Shown here: positions 1-5,790 of the stretch, piece after piece | Layout: each line of letters begins with the position of its first letter | How positions within the stretch are numbered: the first letter of the stretch is position 1 | Origin: JASFTV01 sp050050615 | GTDB taxonomy: Bacteria > Desulfobacterota > DSM-4660 > Desulfatiglandales > HGW-15 | Length of the DNA: 8,970 bases | Assembly: GCA_050050615.1 (NCBI GenBank) | Contig: JASFTV010000130.1 | Coordinates: 1 to 8,970 of the forward strand | Direction: 5' to 3' | Made by a program: the position numbers and the translations under genes | Notes under the pieces: model-generated | Databases searched by the model: none | Told to the model about the DNA's origin: nothing | What the model saw: only the letters and a program-made list of their open reading frames with translations

Positions 1-1409
1 CTTTCTAAGGGCTCCTTGAGTCTTTCCATGAAAAGCTCTGGGAGACCGGCGTAGCTGCGGTTTTTGATTTTTTTCAGAACATTCAACGTTGCGCCGAGGT
101 AATCGAAGGAATCACGATAATCGGCGAGCAGAGATAAAGGGCAGCCGGCGAGCCTCGATTCCATGGTATCTTTTCTCAGTTCGTCCAGGGTCGTCTGGAG
201 GGGCCTTTTTTGTCCCAAATAGATGAGCATATAGTCAGGGATATAGGCCCGAATAGAGAATCGCCTTTGCCAATCTTCTCTGATGGAGGCTGGGCACAGA
301 GGTTTCAGGAATATTTTATCAAAATAGGTGGAAACCAGTCGGGACCATATTTTTTCCTGGTCATAAGCGAACTCATCATCCAGTGAAAAATTGAGGTAGG
401 GCAAGTCATTGGTTTGCTCCAGGGACATCTTTTCAAAGTCCTGACCGTCCAATAGTCTGTCCAGAACCTCTTTTTCCACGTATGGGGGGTTTAGGTACTT
501 TTGAAAATCAAAACTGTTCACCTGTAACGACTTGCCTTTTGCCTGGTATCTCTTTCTGGTCTTGAAGATATGGCTGAACAGGAGGAAGTTCTTTTGCTCC
601 TGTTCTGTACGAAAGGTGAGCTTTATCCATCGATTGGACTTCAACGGAAGGCGATTCGCGACCACAAAGATTTCGCCGTCCGGCTTCAGCAGATTGTAGA
701 TCTTTCCGAGCATATAGATGGCATAATTCTCCAGTTGTTTTTTGGAGATTTTCCCGCTTCCCCTGGGGATGAACTTTTCCATGAAAACGACTTCATAGAT
801 ATCCCGCGGCAGGATCACCAAATCCAGGGTATCCTGAAAAGAGCGAAGCTTTTCGAAGGCGTCAATTACAAGGAAGTCATGCTCTTTAAATCGGATGGAG
901 AGATCATTGATAATCAGATCGTCGGCATGCGTGAGGAGTCCTATTTTGTGGCTCTCCTTGAGGTATTTCTTGCGGTGAAAGTCGATAATTTTGCTGATTT
1001 CTTCCGCTTTATTCTTGACCACGGAAAGCGAGCTCAAGACGAGGTGAACCGGGATGAGGTAATAGGGCTTGCCGAAGCTCGAAAACCTCGTCAGAAGGCC
1101 CATGCTTTTGTATATCCTGTTGATTTCCTTATAGTACTGCCTGATGTAGTCGGGATTCTCCGGCGTGATAGACTGGATCACTTTAAGATCCTTTGGATTC
1201 AAACGCTCGTAAACTTCAAAGAAACCGAATCCGTAAGCATTTCCACCGAAACGGCTCAAAAGTTTTGACGGGTGCTTATGGGCGGCAAAAGTGCCGGGTG
1301 GAATGTCGGCCGCCTCAATGCCTAAAGACTCAAACTCTTCGGGTTTGATATGGCCAAAAGGATCCTCTTGCAGGAAGGTTTCAGAAGCTAAAGACTTGGG
1401 ACTATCCAT
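1..1409 (-). CDS. Large uncharacterised protein with methyltransferase-like core (3' end outside window)
   Basis: An uninterrupted minus-strand frame of 469 codons starts at the ATG at 1409-1407 and runs off the left edge, so the C-terminus is missing. TAA and TAG codons lie in frame just upstream, making this the first possible ATG; the Shine-Dalgarno sequence is weak (AAGG about 10 nt upstream). I do not recognise the family. Around residues 155-255 there is a Rossmann-like pattern: a beta strand IGLLTHADDLII, a strand DLVILPRD resembling methyltransferase motif IV, then a helix and LLKPDGEIFVVANR, which resembles the 'LKPGG' strand after motif V in class I SAM-dependent methyltransferases. 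No clear glycine-rich motif I is visible, so activity is uncertain. There is no signal peptide or membrane segment, so it is probably cytoplasmic. It is divergent from fadR, about 0.4 kb away. The reading frame is secure; the function is inference. Confidence 0.85.
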   Translation of the reverse strand, partial: MDSPKSLASETFLQEDPFGHIKPEEFESLGIEAADIPPGTFAAHKHPSKLLSRFGGNAYGFGFFEVYERLNPKDLKVIQSITPENPDYIRQYYKEINRIYKSMGLLTRFSSFGKPYYLIPVHLVLSSLSVVKNKAEEISKIIDFHRKKYLKESHKIGLLTHADDLIINDLSIRFKEHDFLVIDAFEKLRSFQDTLDLVILPRDIYEVVFMEKFIPRGSGKISKKQLENYAIYMLGKIYNLLKPDGEIFVVANRLPLKSNRWIKLTFRTEQEQKNFLLFSHIFKTRKRYQAKGKSLQVNSFDFQKYLNPPYVEKEVLDRLLDGQDFEKMSLEQTNDLPYLNFSLDDEFAYDQEKIWSRLVSTYFDKIFLKPLCPASIREDWQRRFSIRAYIPDYMLIYLGQKRPLQTTLDELRKDTMESRLAGCPLSLLADYRDSFDYLGATLNVLKKIKNRSYAGLPELFMERLKEPLE

Positions 1410-1817
1410 GTCAATAAAACCTTACTAGAAAGCCGTTTCAAAGGCAAGGGCGATTAAGAATTGGCGTACCGGCCCGCCCCGCGTGACTCCGTGGGTAGGC
1501 CGCAAGAAGGCTGCTATGCCGAAGCGACTCAATGGGTTCAAACTGTGGCCTTGAAATCCAGGTCCGGGCCAGGGAGTGATGGAGTGATGGAAAATTGGAA
1601 GACCGGAGTGGATCCAGTAGTGTCCGGTTAGAATTTTGCATAACCCGCTTTGATGGCCAATGAGTAGTCCCCATGGCTCGCACGAAGCACCGATTCGTTT
1701 TTGGACAAGAATGGCCTCGTTTACAAAATCATTCTATCCGCTTGCCTCTACGAGCAAAACGAGGTGATCTCTTCTTTTGGCGGTGAATCTAGGACAAAAA
1801 CGTTATCCCAAAAATTC
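1410..1817. other. Intergenic region between divergent genes; no convincing gene
   Basis: About 400 bp without a supportable gene. The minus frame at 1438-1683 has an Arg/Ser/His/Pro-rich translation resembling no protein family. Visible items are a short tandem repeat at 1573-1591, an 8-bp inverted repeat CCTCGTTT/AAACGAGG at 1715-1722 and 1757-1764, and a stretch from about 1619 beginning TAGTGTCCGGTTAGA that resembles an insertion-sequence end, although no transposase is present. The promoter of the leftward gene may be TTGAAA-N17-TTTATT just upstream of its ATG, which is weak. Confidence 0.5.
1573..1591. repeat. Short tandem repeat, 8-bp unit GGAGTGAT
   Basis: Two perfect tandem copies of GGAGTGAT followed by a partial third (GGA). 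It is too short to be more than a minor slippage-type repeat. Confidence 0.6.
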
Positions 1818-1845
1818 TTGACAATAGAAAGCCGCGGATGATAAT
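1818..1845 (+). promoter_or_regulatory. Sigma-70 promoter of fadR-etfBA
   Basis: A perfect -35 TTGACA (1818-1823) is separated by 16 bp from the -10 GATAAT (1840-1845, 5 of 6 matches). Transcription would start near 1852, inside the FadR-type operator and upstream of the ATG at 1875. Confidence 0.75.
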
Positions 1846-1862
1846 GAATGAATGATCATTCA
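1845..1862. promoter_or_regulatory. FadR-type operator (autoregulatory box)
   Basis: TGAATGAATGATCATTCA matches the published Bacillus subtilis FadR (YsiA) box TGAATGAMTANTCATTCA at all but one position. The core 1848-1863 is a perfect 16-bp palindrome. It touches the last base of the -10 element and covers the predicted transcription start, so bound repressor would block initiation. Family knowledge: B. subtilis FadR leaves its box when it binds long-chain acyl-CoA. That this FadR binds here is inferred from position, palindrome and homology. Confidence 0.8.
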
Positions 1863-1874
1863 TCGAGCCTTGTC

Positions 1875-2471
1875 ATGAAAAGCAGAAACAGCGAAAAATA
1901 CTATCGGATTATTCAGGCGGCCACCAAAGTCTTTGCCAAGAAGGGCTTCTTCCACGCAAAAGTGTCTGATATTGCAAAAGAAGCACAGGTGGCGGACGGA
2001 ACCATCTATCTCTATTTCGAAAACAAGGATGACATCCTCATTTCTCTGTTCGAAGAGCAAATGACGGTGGTCCTCAAAAATATGATGGAGCAGATCTCCC
2101 AGGAAGAGGATGTGATTAAGAAGATAGAGAAATTTGCGCTGACCCACCTCAAATTGATTGAGCGCAACAAGAATATGGCCGAGATCATCCAAGTGGAGCT
2201 GAGGCAGAGCAGCAAATTCATGAAAGAATACAGGAATGAGAAGTTCCTTCAGTACCTCAATTTGATTGGTATGATCATTCATGAAGGACAAGCTCAGGGC
2301 ATTTTCAAAGAGGAAATCATTCCGGGTATCGCTAAACGCGCTTTTTTCGGTGCCCTGGATGAGATGTCCAGATTCTGGGTATTGTCAAGCCGCAAAAAGT
2401 ATGATATTGAAACCGCCGCCAAACAGATCAGCGGATACTTTCTGGATGGGCTAATCAAGAAACCTGACTGA
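1875..2471 (+). CDS. fadR: FadR-type TetR-family repressor of fatty-acid metabolism genes
   Basis: A 198-residue TetR-family regulator. The N-terminal helix-turn-helix spans about residues 11-55 and ends in the family hallmark DGTIYLYFENKDDIL. The rest is an all-helical ligand-binding domain. The protein closely resembles B. subtilis FadR (YsiA, about 194 residues) along its length, with shared blocks such as ADGTIYLYF, DILISLF and QVELRQS. That protein is an acyl-CoA-responsive repressor of beta-oxidation and etf genes. I prefer the ATG at 1875 to that at 1848: the alignment with FadR begins there, and 1848 lies within the operator, upstream of the predicted transcript start. The Shine-Dalgarno sequence is weak. 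etfB follows after 60 bp on the same strand, as in the Bacillus lcfA-fadR-fadB-etfBA operon. Expected role: cytoplasmic repressor of its own operon, released by acyl-CoA. Confidence 0.9.
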   Translation: MKSRNSEKYYRIIQAATKVFAKKGFFHAKVSDIAKEAQVADGTIYLYFENKDDILISLFEEQMTVVLKNMMEQISQEEDVIKKIEKFALTHLKLIERNKNMAEIIQVELRQSSKFMKEYRNEKFLQYLNLIGMIIHEGQAQGIFKEEIIPGIAKRAFFGALDEMSRFWVLSSRKKYDIETAAKQISGYFLDGLIKKPD

Positions 2472-2531
2472 AATAGATGGATATAACCGAGGAGTGGATG
2501 TCTAGATCCAGGGTGAGAAAAGGAGGCAAAA

Positions 2532-3326
2532 GTGAACATTATCGTTTGTTTGAAACAGGTGCCTGATACAGAAACCCTAATCAAAATAGCACCGGGTGGA
2601 AAATCCATTGTACCAGACGACATCAAGTGGGTGATGAACCCTTATGATGAGTTCGGTGTTGAGGAGGCCTTACGTATCAAGGAGAAATTTGGAGGTGAGG
2701 TGACTGTGGTCGGCCTGGGCCCCAAAAGGGTCACAGAGTCCATACGAACCGCTCTGGCCATGGGCGCGGACAAAGGCATCCTGATTAGTGATCCCGCATT
2801 AGAGGGCAGCGATGCAATAGCCACGGCAAAGGCCCTCGCTGCAGCTATCAAGGATTTGCCATATGATCTCATCTTTACGGGCCAGCGAGGGGTTGATGAC
2901 GATATGGGCCTTGTAGGCGCTACACTGGCCGAATTTTTGGACATTCCTCAGCTCTCTGTCATCACCAAAGTCGAAGTCTCTGACGATGCCAAATCGGTCA
3001 AGGTTCAAAGACCTGTGGAGGGACAGAGCCTGACGATCGAATCCTCCCTCCCGGCCATGATCACGGCACAAAAAGGGCTCAACGAGCCGAGGTATGCCTC
3101 CCTGCCGGGGATTATGAAGGCCAAGAAGAAGCCTCTTGAGGAAAAGACGCTCGCCGACCTTGGCCTGGACCCTTCTGAGTTTGGTGAAGGGGCAAGAAAG
3201 CTAAAGGTTCTGGAATTGACGCCGCCCCCTCAAAAGGAAGCCGGAAGAATCATCGACGGAGAAACGCCGGAGGCGAAGGCTGCGGAACTGGCCAAATTGC
3301 TTCACGAGGAGGCAAAGGTTATCTAG
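2532..3326 (+). CDS. etfB: Electron transfer flavoprotein, beta subunit
   Basis: A 264-residue EtfB, normal length for the family. It pairs with EtfA to carry electrons from acyl-CoA dehydrogenases toward the membrane quinone pool through an ETF oxidoreductase. The start is GTG at 2532, set by a full AGGAGG at 2521-2526 with a 5-nt spacer. Visible family features are the N-terminal strand MNIIVCLKQVPDTE, the NPYDEFGVEEALR helix (36-48), a nucleotide-binding stretch GQRGVDDDMGLVG (117-129), and the EtfB signature region at 162-196 (VEGQSLTIESSLPAMIT onward, ending PGIMKAKKKP). The DGDTAQVGP motif typical of electron-bifurcating EtfB is replaced by VDDDMGLVG. This suggests an AMP-binding, non-bifurcating ETF; that subgroup call is inference. 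The gene lies between fadR and etfA, probably in one operon under the FadR box. Confidence 0.97.
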   Translation: MNIIVCLKQVPDTETLIKIAPGGKSIVPDDIKWVMNPYDEFGVEEALRIKEKFGGEVTVVGLGPKRVTESIRTALAMGADKGILISDPALEGSDAIATAKALAAAIKDLPYDLIFTGQRGVDDDMGLVGATLAEFLDIPQLSVITKVEVSDDAKSVKVQRPVEGQSLTIESSLPAMITAQKGLNEPRYASLPGIMKAKKKPLEEKTLADLGLDPSEFGEGARKLKVLELTPPPQKEAGRIIDGETPEAKAAELAKLLHEEAKVI

Positions 3327-3361
3327 TTTTAATGGGATCAAACGACACGAAGGAGCAAGAA

Positions 3362-4345
3362 ATGGCACAAGGAGTTATGACAATCGCCGAACAGAGAGAA
3401 GGAGAGATACGAAAAATATCTTACGAAATGGTCAGTGAAGGAAGGCGCCTTGCGGATGCCCTCGGGCAGAACGTGACGGCCGTGTTGCTCGGTTCCAACG
3501 TTAAAGACAAAGCCTCTACATTGGGCCACTATGGTGCGGATAAGGTTCTGGTCGCAGAGGATCCTCGACTCGAGACCTATACAACGGATGCCTACGTGTC
3601 AGTCATTGCCGAACTCGTCAAGGCCAATGATCCGGCCATTTTGCTGTTGGGGGCCTCGGTGCAGGGAAAGGATCTGGCCGCACGCCTTTCTGCCCGGCTT
3701 GGGGTAGGTATGGCCCAAGACTGCACCGCTTTCTCTATTGAGAACGGCCATCTCGTTGCGATTAGACCTATTTACGCGGGCAAAGCTTATGCAAAAGTGA
3801 CCTTTAGCGACAGCTGGCCGCAGATGGCCGCAGCAAGGCCGAATGTCATGGCCATGAATGAGCCGGACACGTCTAAAGCGCCTGAGATCGTGGACGCCTC
3901 TTTCAGCCTTGACGATGGCGCATTGAAAACCAGAGTGGCCGAGGTCGCTAAAGATGAGAGTGGAAAGGTTGATCTCACCGAGGCTGTCAAGATCGTCTCC
4001 GGCGGGCGCGGCATGAAAGGGCCGGAAAACTACAAGATACTCGAAGCGTTGGCCGATGTGATCGGCGCCTCGGTAGGGGCATCACGTTCAGCTGTTGATG
4101 CCGGCTGGAGGCCGCACTCTGATCAGGTGGGGCAGACCGGAAAGGTGGTTTCACCCAATCTTTACATCGCATGCGGCATATCCGGGGCTATCCAGCACCT
4201 GGCCGGTATGAGCACCTCGAAGGTCATTGTGGCTATCAACAAGGACCCGGACGCCCCCATATTCCAAAGGGCTGACTATGGGGTGGTGGATGATCTTTTC
4301 AAAATCGTTCCGGCACTCACAGAGGAAGTTAAGAAGGTTGTCTAA
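3362..4345 (+). CDS. etfA: Electron transfer flavoprotein, alpha subunit
   Basis: A 327-residue EtfA, the FAD-carrying partner of EtfB. The N-terminal domain (about 1-190) has the Rossmann-like ETF fold. The C-terminal FAD domain shows SGGRG (213-217), VGASRSAVDAGW (238-249), HSDQVGQTGKVVSP (252-265) and the EtfA signature LYIACGISGAIQHLAGM (267-283) followed by AINKD (291-295). All expected FAD-contact motifs are present. An in-frame ATG exists at 3332, only 5 nt after the etfB stop, but it has no ribosome binding site at usable distance. The ATG at 3362 has AAGGAG at 3350-3355 with a 6-nt spacer, so I start there. The 35-bp gap to etfB indicates co-transcription. No acyl-CoA dehydrogenase or ETF-quinone oxidoreductase is in the window, so the partners must be elsewhere. 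Confidence 0.97.
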   Translation: MAQGVMTIAEQREGEIRKISYEMVSEGRRLADALGQNVTAVLLGSNVKDKASTLGHYGADKVLVAEDPRLETYTTDAYVSVIAELVKANDPAILLLGASVQGKDLAARLSARLGVGMAQDCTAFSIENGHLVAIRPIYAGKAYAKVTFSDSWPQMAAARPNVMAMNEPDTSKAPEIVDASFSLDDGALKTRVAEVAKDESGKVDLTEAVKIVSGGRGMKGPENYKILEALADVIGASVGASRSAVDAGWRPHSDQVGQTGKVVSPNLYIACGISGAIQHLAGMSTSKVIVAINKDPDAPIFQRADYGVVDDLFKIVPALTEEVKKVV

Positions 4346-4357
4346 CCTTTTCCGATG

Positions 4358-4405
4358 AGGGGTCAGCGCCGGCGCCTGGTCTCAGCCACATGTCGGCCGA
4401 CCCCT
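4358..4405 (+). terminator. Possible weak terminator after etfA
   Basis: An inverted repeat AGGGGTC (4358-4364) / GACCCCT (4399-4405) encloses a 34-nt loop that holds the self-complementary GCGCCGGCGC. Only a poor T-rich stretch (TCTTCTT) follows, so this is at best a weak intrinsic terminator of the fadR-etfBA unit. Confidence 0.3.
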
Positions 4406-4505
4406 GATCTTCTTAGGCGGAAACCAAGGATACCATCTACCACAACACTTCCAGAAACGCCTCCAAAGTAAGTGCCCCCAGCTCCCTTTTCAAAGGAAAT
4501 TTTCA

Positions 4506-4805
4506 ATGCCCAAAAAAACCTTCACATGCCCTCATTGCAATGAGCCGTTGTTGCACTGGGAGCCGGCTCCGGAAAGCGGATGGGATCATAATCTCTTGTA
4601 TTGCGGGAACGACAAATGCCCCTATTTTTTGGAGGGAAGAAGAAAGATCTGCAGGGAGTCTGAAAAAAATTTCGCTTATCGATACTGCTACGACCCCGCC
4701 AAAGACAAGGAATTCCCGTTAGTTACATGGTGCGGTGGCGAGTTGTCACTGCTGAAGGGTCGTTGCTTGAATGAGCCCGGAGTATTGACGCCGTCAGATG
4801 AGTAA
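4506..4805 (+). CDS. Small zinc-ribbon protein, ogr/Delta-like
   Basis: A 99-residue soluble protein starting at ATG 4506, with AAGGA at 4493-4497 at good spacing. Four cysteines form a zinc ribbon: C8 and C11 (TCPHC), then C33 and C38 (CGNDKC), that is CX2C-X21-CX4C. The remainder is rich in aromatic and charged residues, with two more cysteines near the end. Small Desulfobacterales proteins of this shape are usually named 'ogr/Delta-like zinc finger', after phage late-gene activators. Here there is no phage context, and that name reflects only the zinc-binding pattern. The gene is 160 bp after etfA on the same strand, with a possible weak terminator between them. The true role is unknown. 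Confidence 0.85.
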   Translation: MPKKTFTCPHCNEPLLHWEPAPESGWDHNLLYCGNDKCPYFLEGRRKICRESEKNFAYRYCYDPAKDKEFPLVTWCGGELSLLKGRCLNEPGVLTPSDE

Positions 4806-4876
4806 AGAATCCGGCTTTGGGTGATATCCTGCAACTGTGCTGAAGGCGGGCATCCCTTTTTTCAAGACCATAACTC

Positions 4877-4904
4877 AAAAAAAACCCCCGATCGACATCG
4901 GGGG
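4877..4904 (-). terminator. Strong intrinsic terminator for leftward transcription
   Basis: A perfect 8-bp stem CCCCCGAT/ATCGGGGG with a 4-nt loop (4885-4904) is followed on the minus strand by eight T residues (4884-4877). It has the canonical form only in the leftward direction, because the plus-strand side lacks a T-tract. No minus-strand protein gene lies just upstream, so it most likely ends the RNA starting near 5001. Confidence 0.9.
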
Positions 4905-5001
4905 CAATCCGGGATGCCGTTACTGGCCAAAATGTCATCTTTCCCCCTAATTCGTCTTAATGGGAGGAACCCCATTAACTGTAACGTGCATCCCAGAATC
5001 T
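4877..5001 (-). ncRNA. Candidate structured small RNA, sigma-54 dependent
   Basis: The predicted transcript of about 125 nt runs from about 5001 (12 nt after the sigma-54 GC element) to the U-tract at 4884-4877. Its fold is visible by eye. A long outer helix pairs 4981-4997 with 4908-4923: 16 pairs, one U-G wobble and one bulged A at 4987. It encloses a perfect 8-bp hairpin (TTAATGGG/CCCATTAA, 4957-4978, 6-nt loop) and a largely unpaired purine-rich stretch containing AGGGGGAAAG. The terminator hairpin follows after a short linker. Promoter, fold and terminator agree on strand and order. An ATG-initiated minus frame (4938-4723) runs through the terminator and has no family resemblance, so I consider it non-coding. 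I recognise no known RNA class. Alternative: an inverted-repeat miniature element. Confidence 0.65.
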
Positions 5002-5011
5002 ATAATAGTAT

Positions 5012-5027
5012 TGCAATCTGTGTGCCA
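5012..5027 (-). promoter_or_regulatory. Sigma-54 (RpoN) -24/-12 promoter
   Basis: The minus strand reads TGGCACACAGATTGCA, an exact match to the consensus TGGCACR-N4-TTGCW, with GG at 5026-5025 and GC at 5014-5013. The predicted start is near 5001. Such promoters need an enhancer-binding activator; a palindrome lies at suitable distance upstream. Confidence 0.75.
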
Positions 5028-5030
5028 CAT

Positions 5031-5100
5031 TATGATATTTAAATAATATATGAATGATAATATATGTTAATAAATTATATTATTTTATATTTATATATGT
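5031..5100. other. Extremely AT-rich tract
   Basis: Seventy bases contain almost only A and T, in sharp contrast with the flanks. The tract sits directly upstream of the sigma-54 promoter, between it and the palindrome at 5118-5141. That is where a flexible or protein-bent spacer would be expected. I saw no clear IHF consensus in it. Confidence 0.6.
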
Positions 5101-5117
5101 TGCAATCCAAACACGCA

Positions 5118-5141
5118 AGATGTGCCATTATTGCCACATCT
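5118..5141. promoter_or_regulatory. Palindrome, candidate enhancer-binding site
   Basis: A perfect 7-bp inverted repeat AGATGTG/CACATCT has a 10-bp spacer. Its distance from the predicted start at 5001 (about -117 to -140) suits an upstream activating sequence for a sigma-54 activator. The activator is unknown. Confidence 0.4.
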
Positions 5142-5187
5142 GACACCTTAGGGCAGTGTTGTGTATCATAAATAACCTGACAACCTT

Positions 5188-5434
5188 CTATCGCAGCCGG
5201 TGGCCGTCCGCGTTGGTCGTCCAGACCGCAACTATACGCTCAGTAGCCCTTTCAACGGCACCAAATTTTTGCCAGTCGCCCCGGAGCAGCCCCATAAGAG
5301 TCGCTTTCAAGCGAAGATAGGCTTCTGTGCCTGCCCGGGGCACCTATTGATGTGATGGGGGCGTGAAACGAGCCCCTTGCAAATTTGAGTTGCGGATCTG
5401 AGAGACCAACCCCGACGGCCCCCGGTCGTCGTTG
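5188..5434 (-). pseudogene. Possible decayed coding remnant
   Basis: On the minus strand, 5343-5188 encodes an open stretch of 51 codons beginning at GTG with protein-like composition (for example EAYLRLKATLMGLLRGDW and AVERATERIVAVW), ending in TAG. Directly upstream, a second frame from about 5434 also reads plausibly (GLSDPQLKFARGSFHAP). The two would join by a frameshift within the C/G run near 5330-5340. Neither has a ribosome binding site, and I recognise no family. It could be the end of a broken gene, a dispersed repeat, or chance. The surrounding 5145-5600 also holds small hairpins, including CGACGGCC/GGTCGTCG at 5413-5431, and an inverted repeat CATTCGG/CCGAATG at 5534-5540 and 5573-5579. 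Confidence 0.25.
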
Positions 5435-5605
5435 TCATTTGGATAAGTTATTTGTGTTACAACACACCAGGGGCTCCGATTCGCAAATACTATGACCTAT
5501 TTTTGTGGCTATGACGTGTACGATTACGCGCGCCATTCGGCCCGAGCTCATGGCCGAGGGCAGCGCTCAGCCCCGAATGAATAAATATGTCATGGCACTA
5601 TTTTA

Positions 5606-5633
5606 TTGACAAATAAGGTGTTTTCTATAGATT
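5606..5633 (+). promoter_or_regulatory. Sigma-70 promoter of the tRNA gene
   Basis: A perfect -35 TTGACA (5606-5611) is separated by 16 bp from the -10-like TAGATT (5628-5633, 4 of 6 matches), ending 11 bp before the mature tRNA. The promoter may also serve the protein genes downstream. Confidence 0.6.
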
Positions 5634-5644
5634 AGGAGGCCGCT

Positions 5645-5721
5645 GGCGGTGTAGCTCAGTCGGTCAGAGCATGCGGCTCATATCCGCAGAGTCACTGGTT
5701 CGAATCCAGTCACCGCCACCA
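5645..5721 (+). tRNA. tRNA with CAU anticodon, probably elongator tRNA-Met
   Basis: A complete 77-nt cloverleaf including the encoded CCA tail (5719-5721). The acceptor stem is GGCGGTG/CACCGCC, the D-stem GCTC/GAGC, the anticodon stem TGCGG/CCGCA with loop CTCATAT (anticodon CAT), and the T-arm ACTGG-TTCGAAT-CCAGT. It is not the initiator: position 1 pairs normally with 72, and the anticodon stem lacks the three G-C pairs of tRNA-fMet. CAU is also used by tRNA-Ile2, whose C34 is modified to lysidine. The acceptor stem resembles elongator Met tRNAs such as that of Bacillus, so I favour Met, but sequence reading alone does not exclude Ile2. Confidence 0.93.
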
Positions 5722-5790
5722 CAGAAAATCAGCGCCGGGATTGACATCACCGCAAACAGCCTTATTTTATGCCAGTCCCAGAAAACCGGA

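Noticed and set aside
570..1268. Plus-strand frame of 232 codons
   Set aside because: It is antisense to the longer minus-strand frame, has no family resemblance and no ribosome binding site.
1438..1683. Minus-strand frame of 81 codons
   Set aside because: The composition (Arg, Ser, His, Pro) is typical of non-coding DNA and it includes the short tandem repeat; no recognisable domain.
4723..4938. Minus-strand frame of 71 codons with a purine-rich stretch before its ATG
   Set aside because: It runs through the intrinsic terminator hairpin and U-tract and then antisense to the zinc-ribbon gene; the stretch is better explained as part of the structured RNA.
4821..5042. Plus-strand frame of 73 codons
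   Set aside because: It crosses the terminator, the structured RNA and the sigma-54 promoter; no ribosome binding site or protein-like composition.
5052..5061. Second FadR half-site (TGAATGATAA)
   Set aside because: Only the left half matches; the right half is absent, and AT-rich sequence produces such matches easily.
5591..5611. Second sigma-54 promoter (TGGCAC before the tRNA)
   Set aside because: The -12 TTGC element is missing at the required spacing; the TTGACA promoter explains the tRNA better.
5645..5721. Initiator tRNA-fMet
   Set aside because: The 1-72 position is paired and the anticodon stem lacks the three consecutive G-C pairs of initiator tRNAs.
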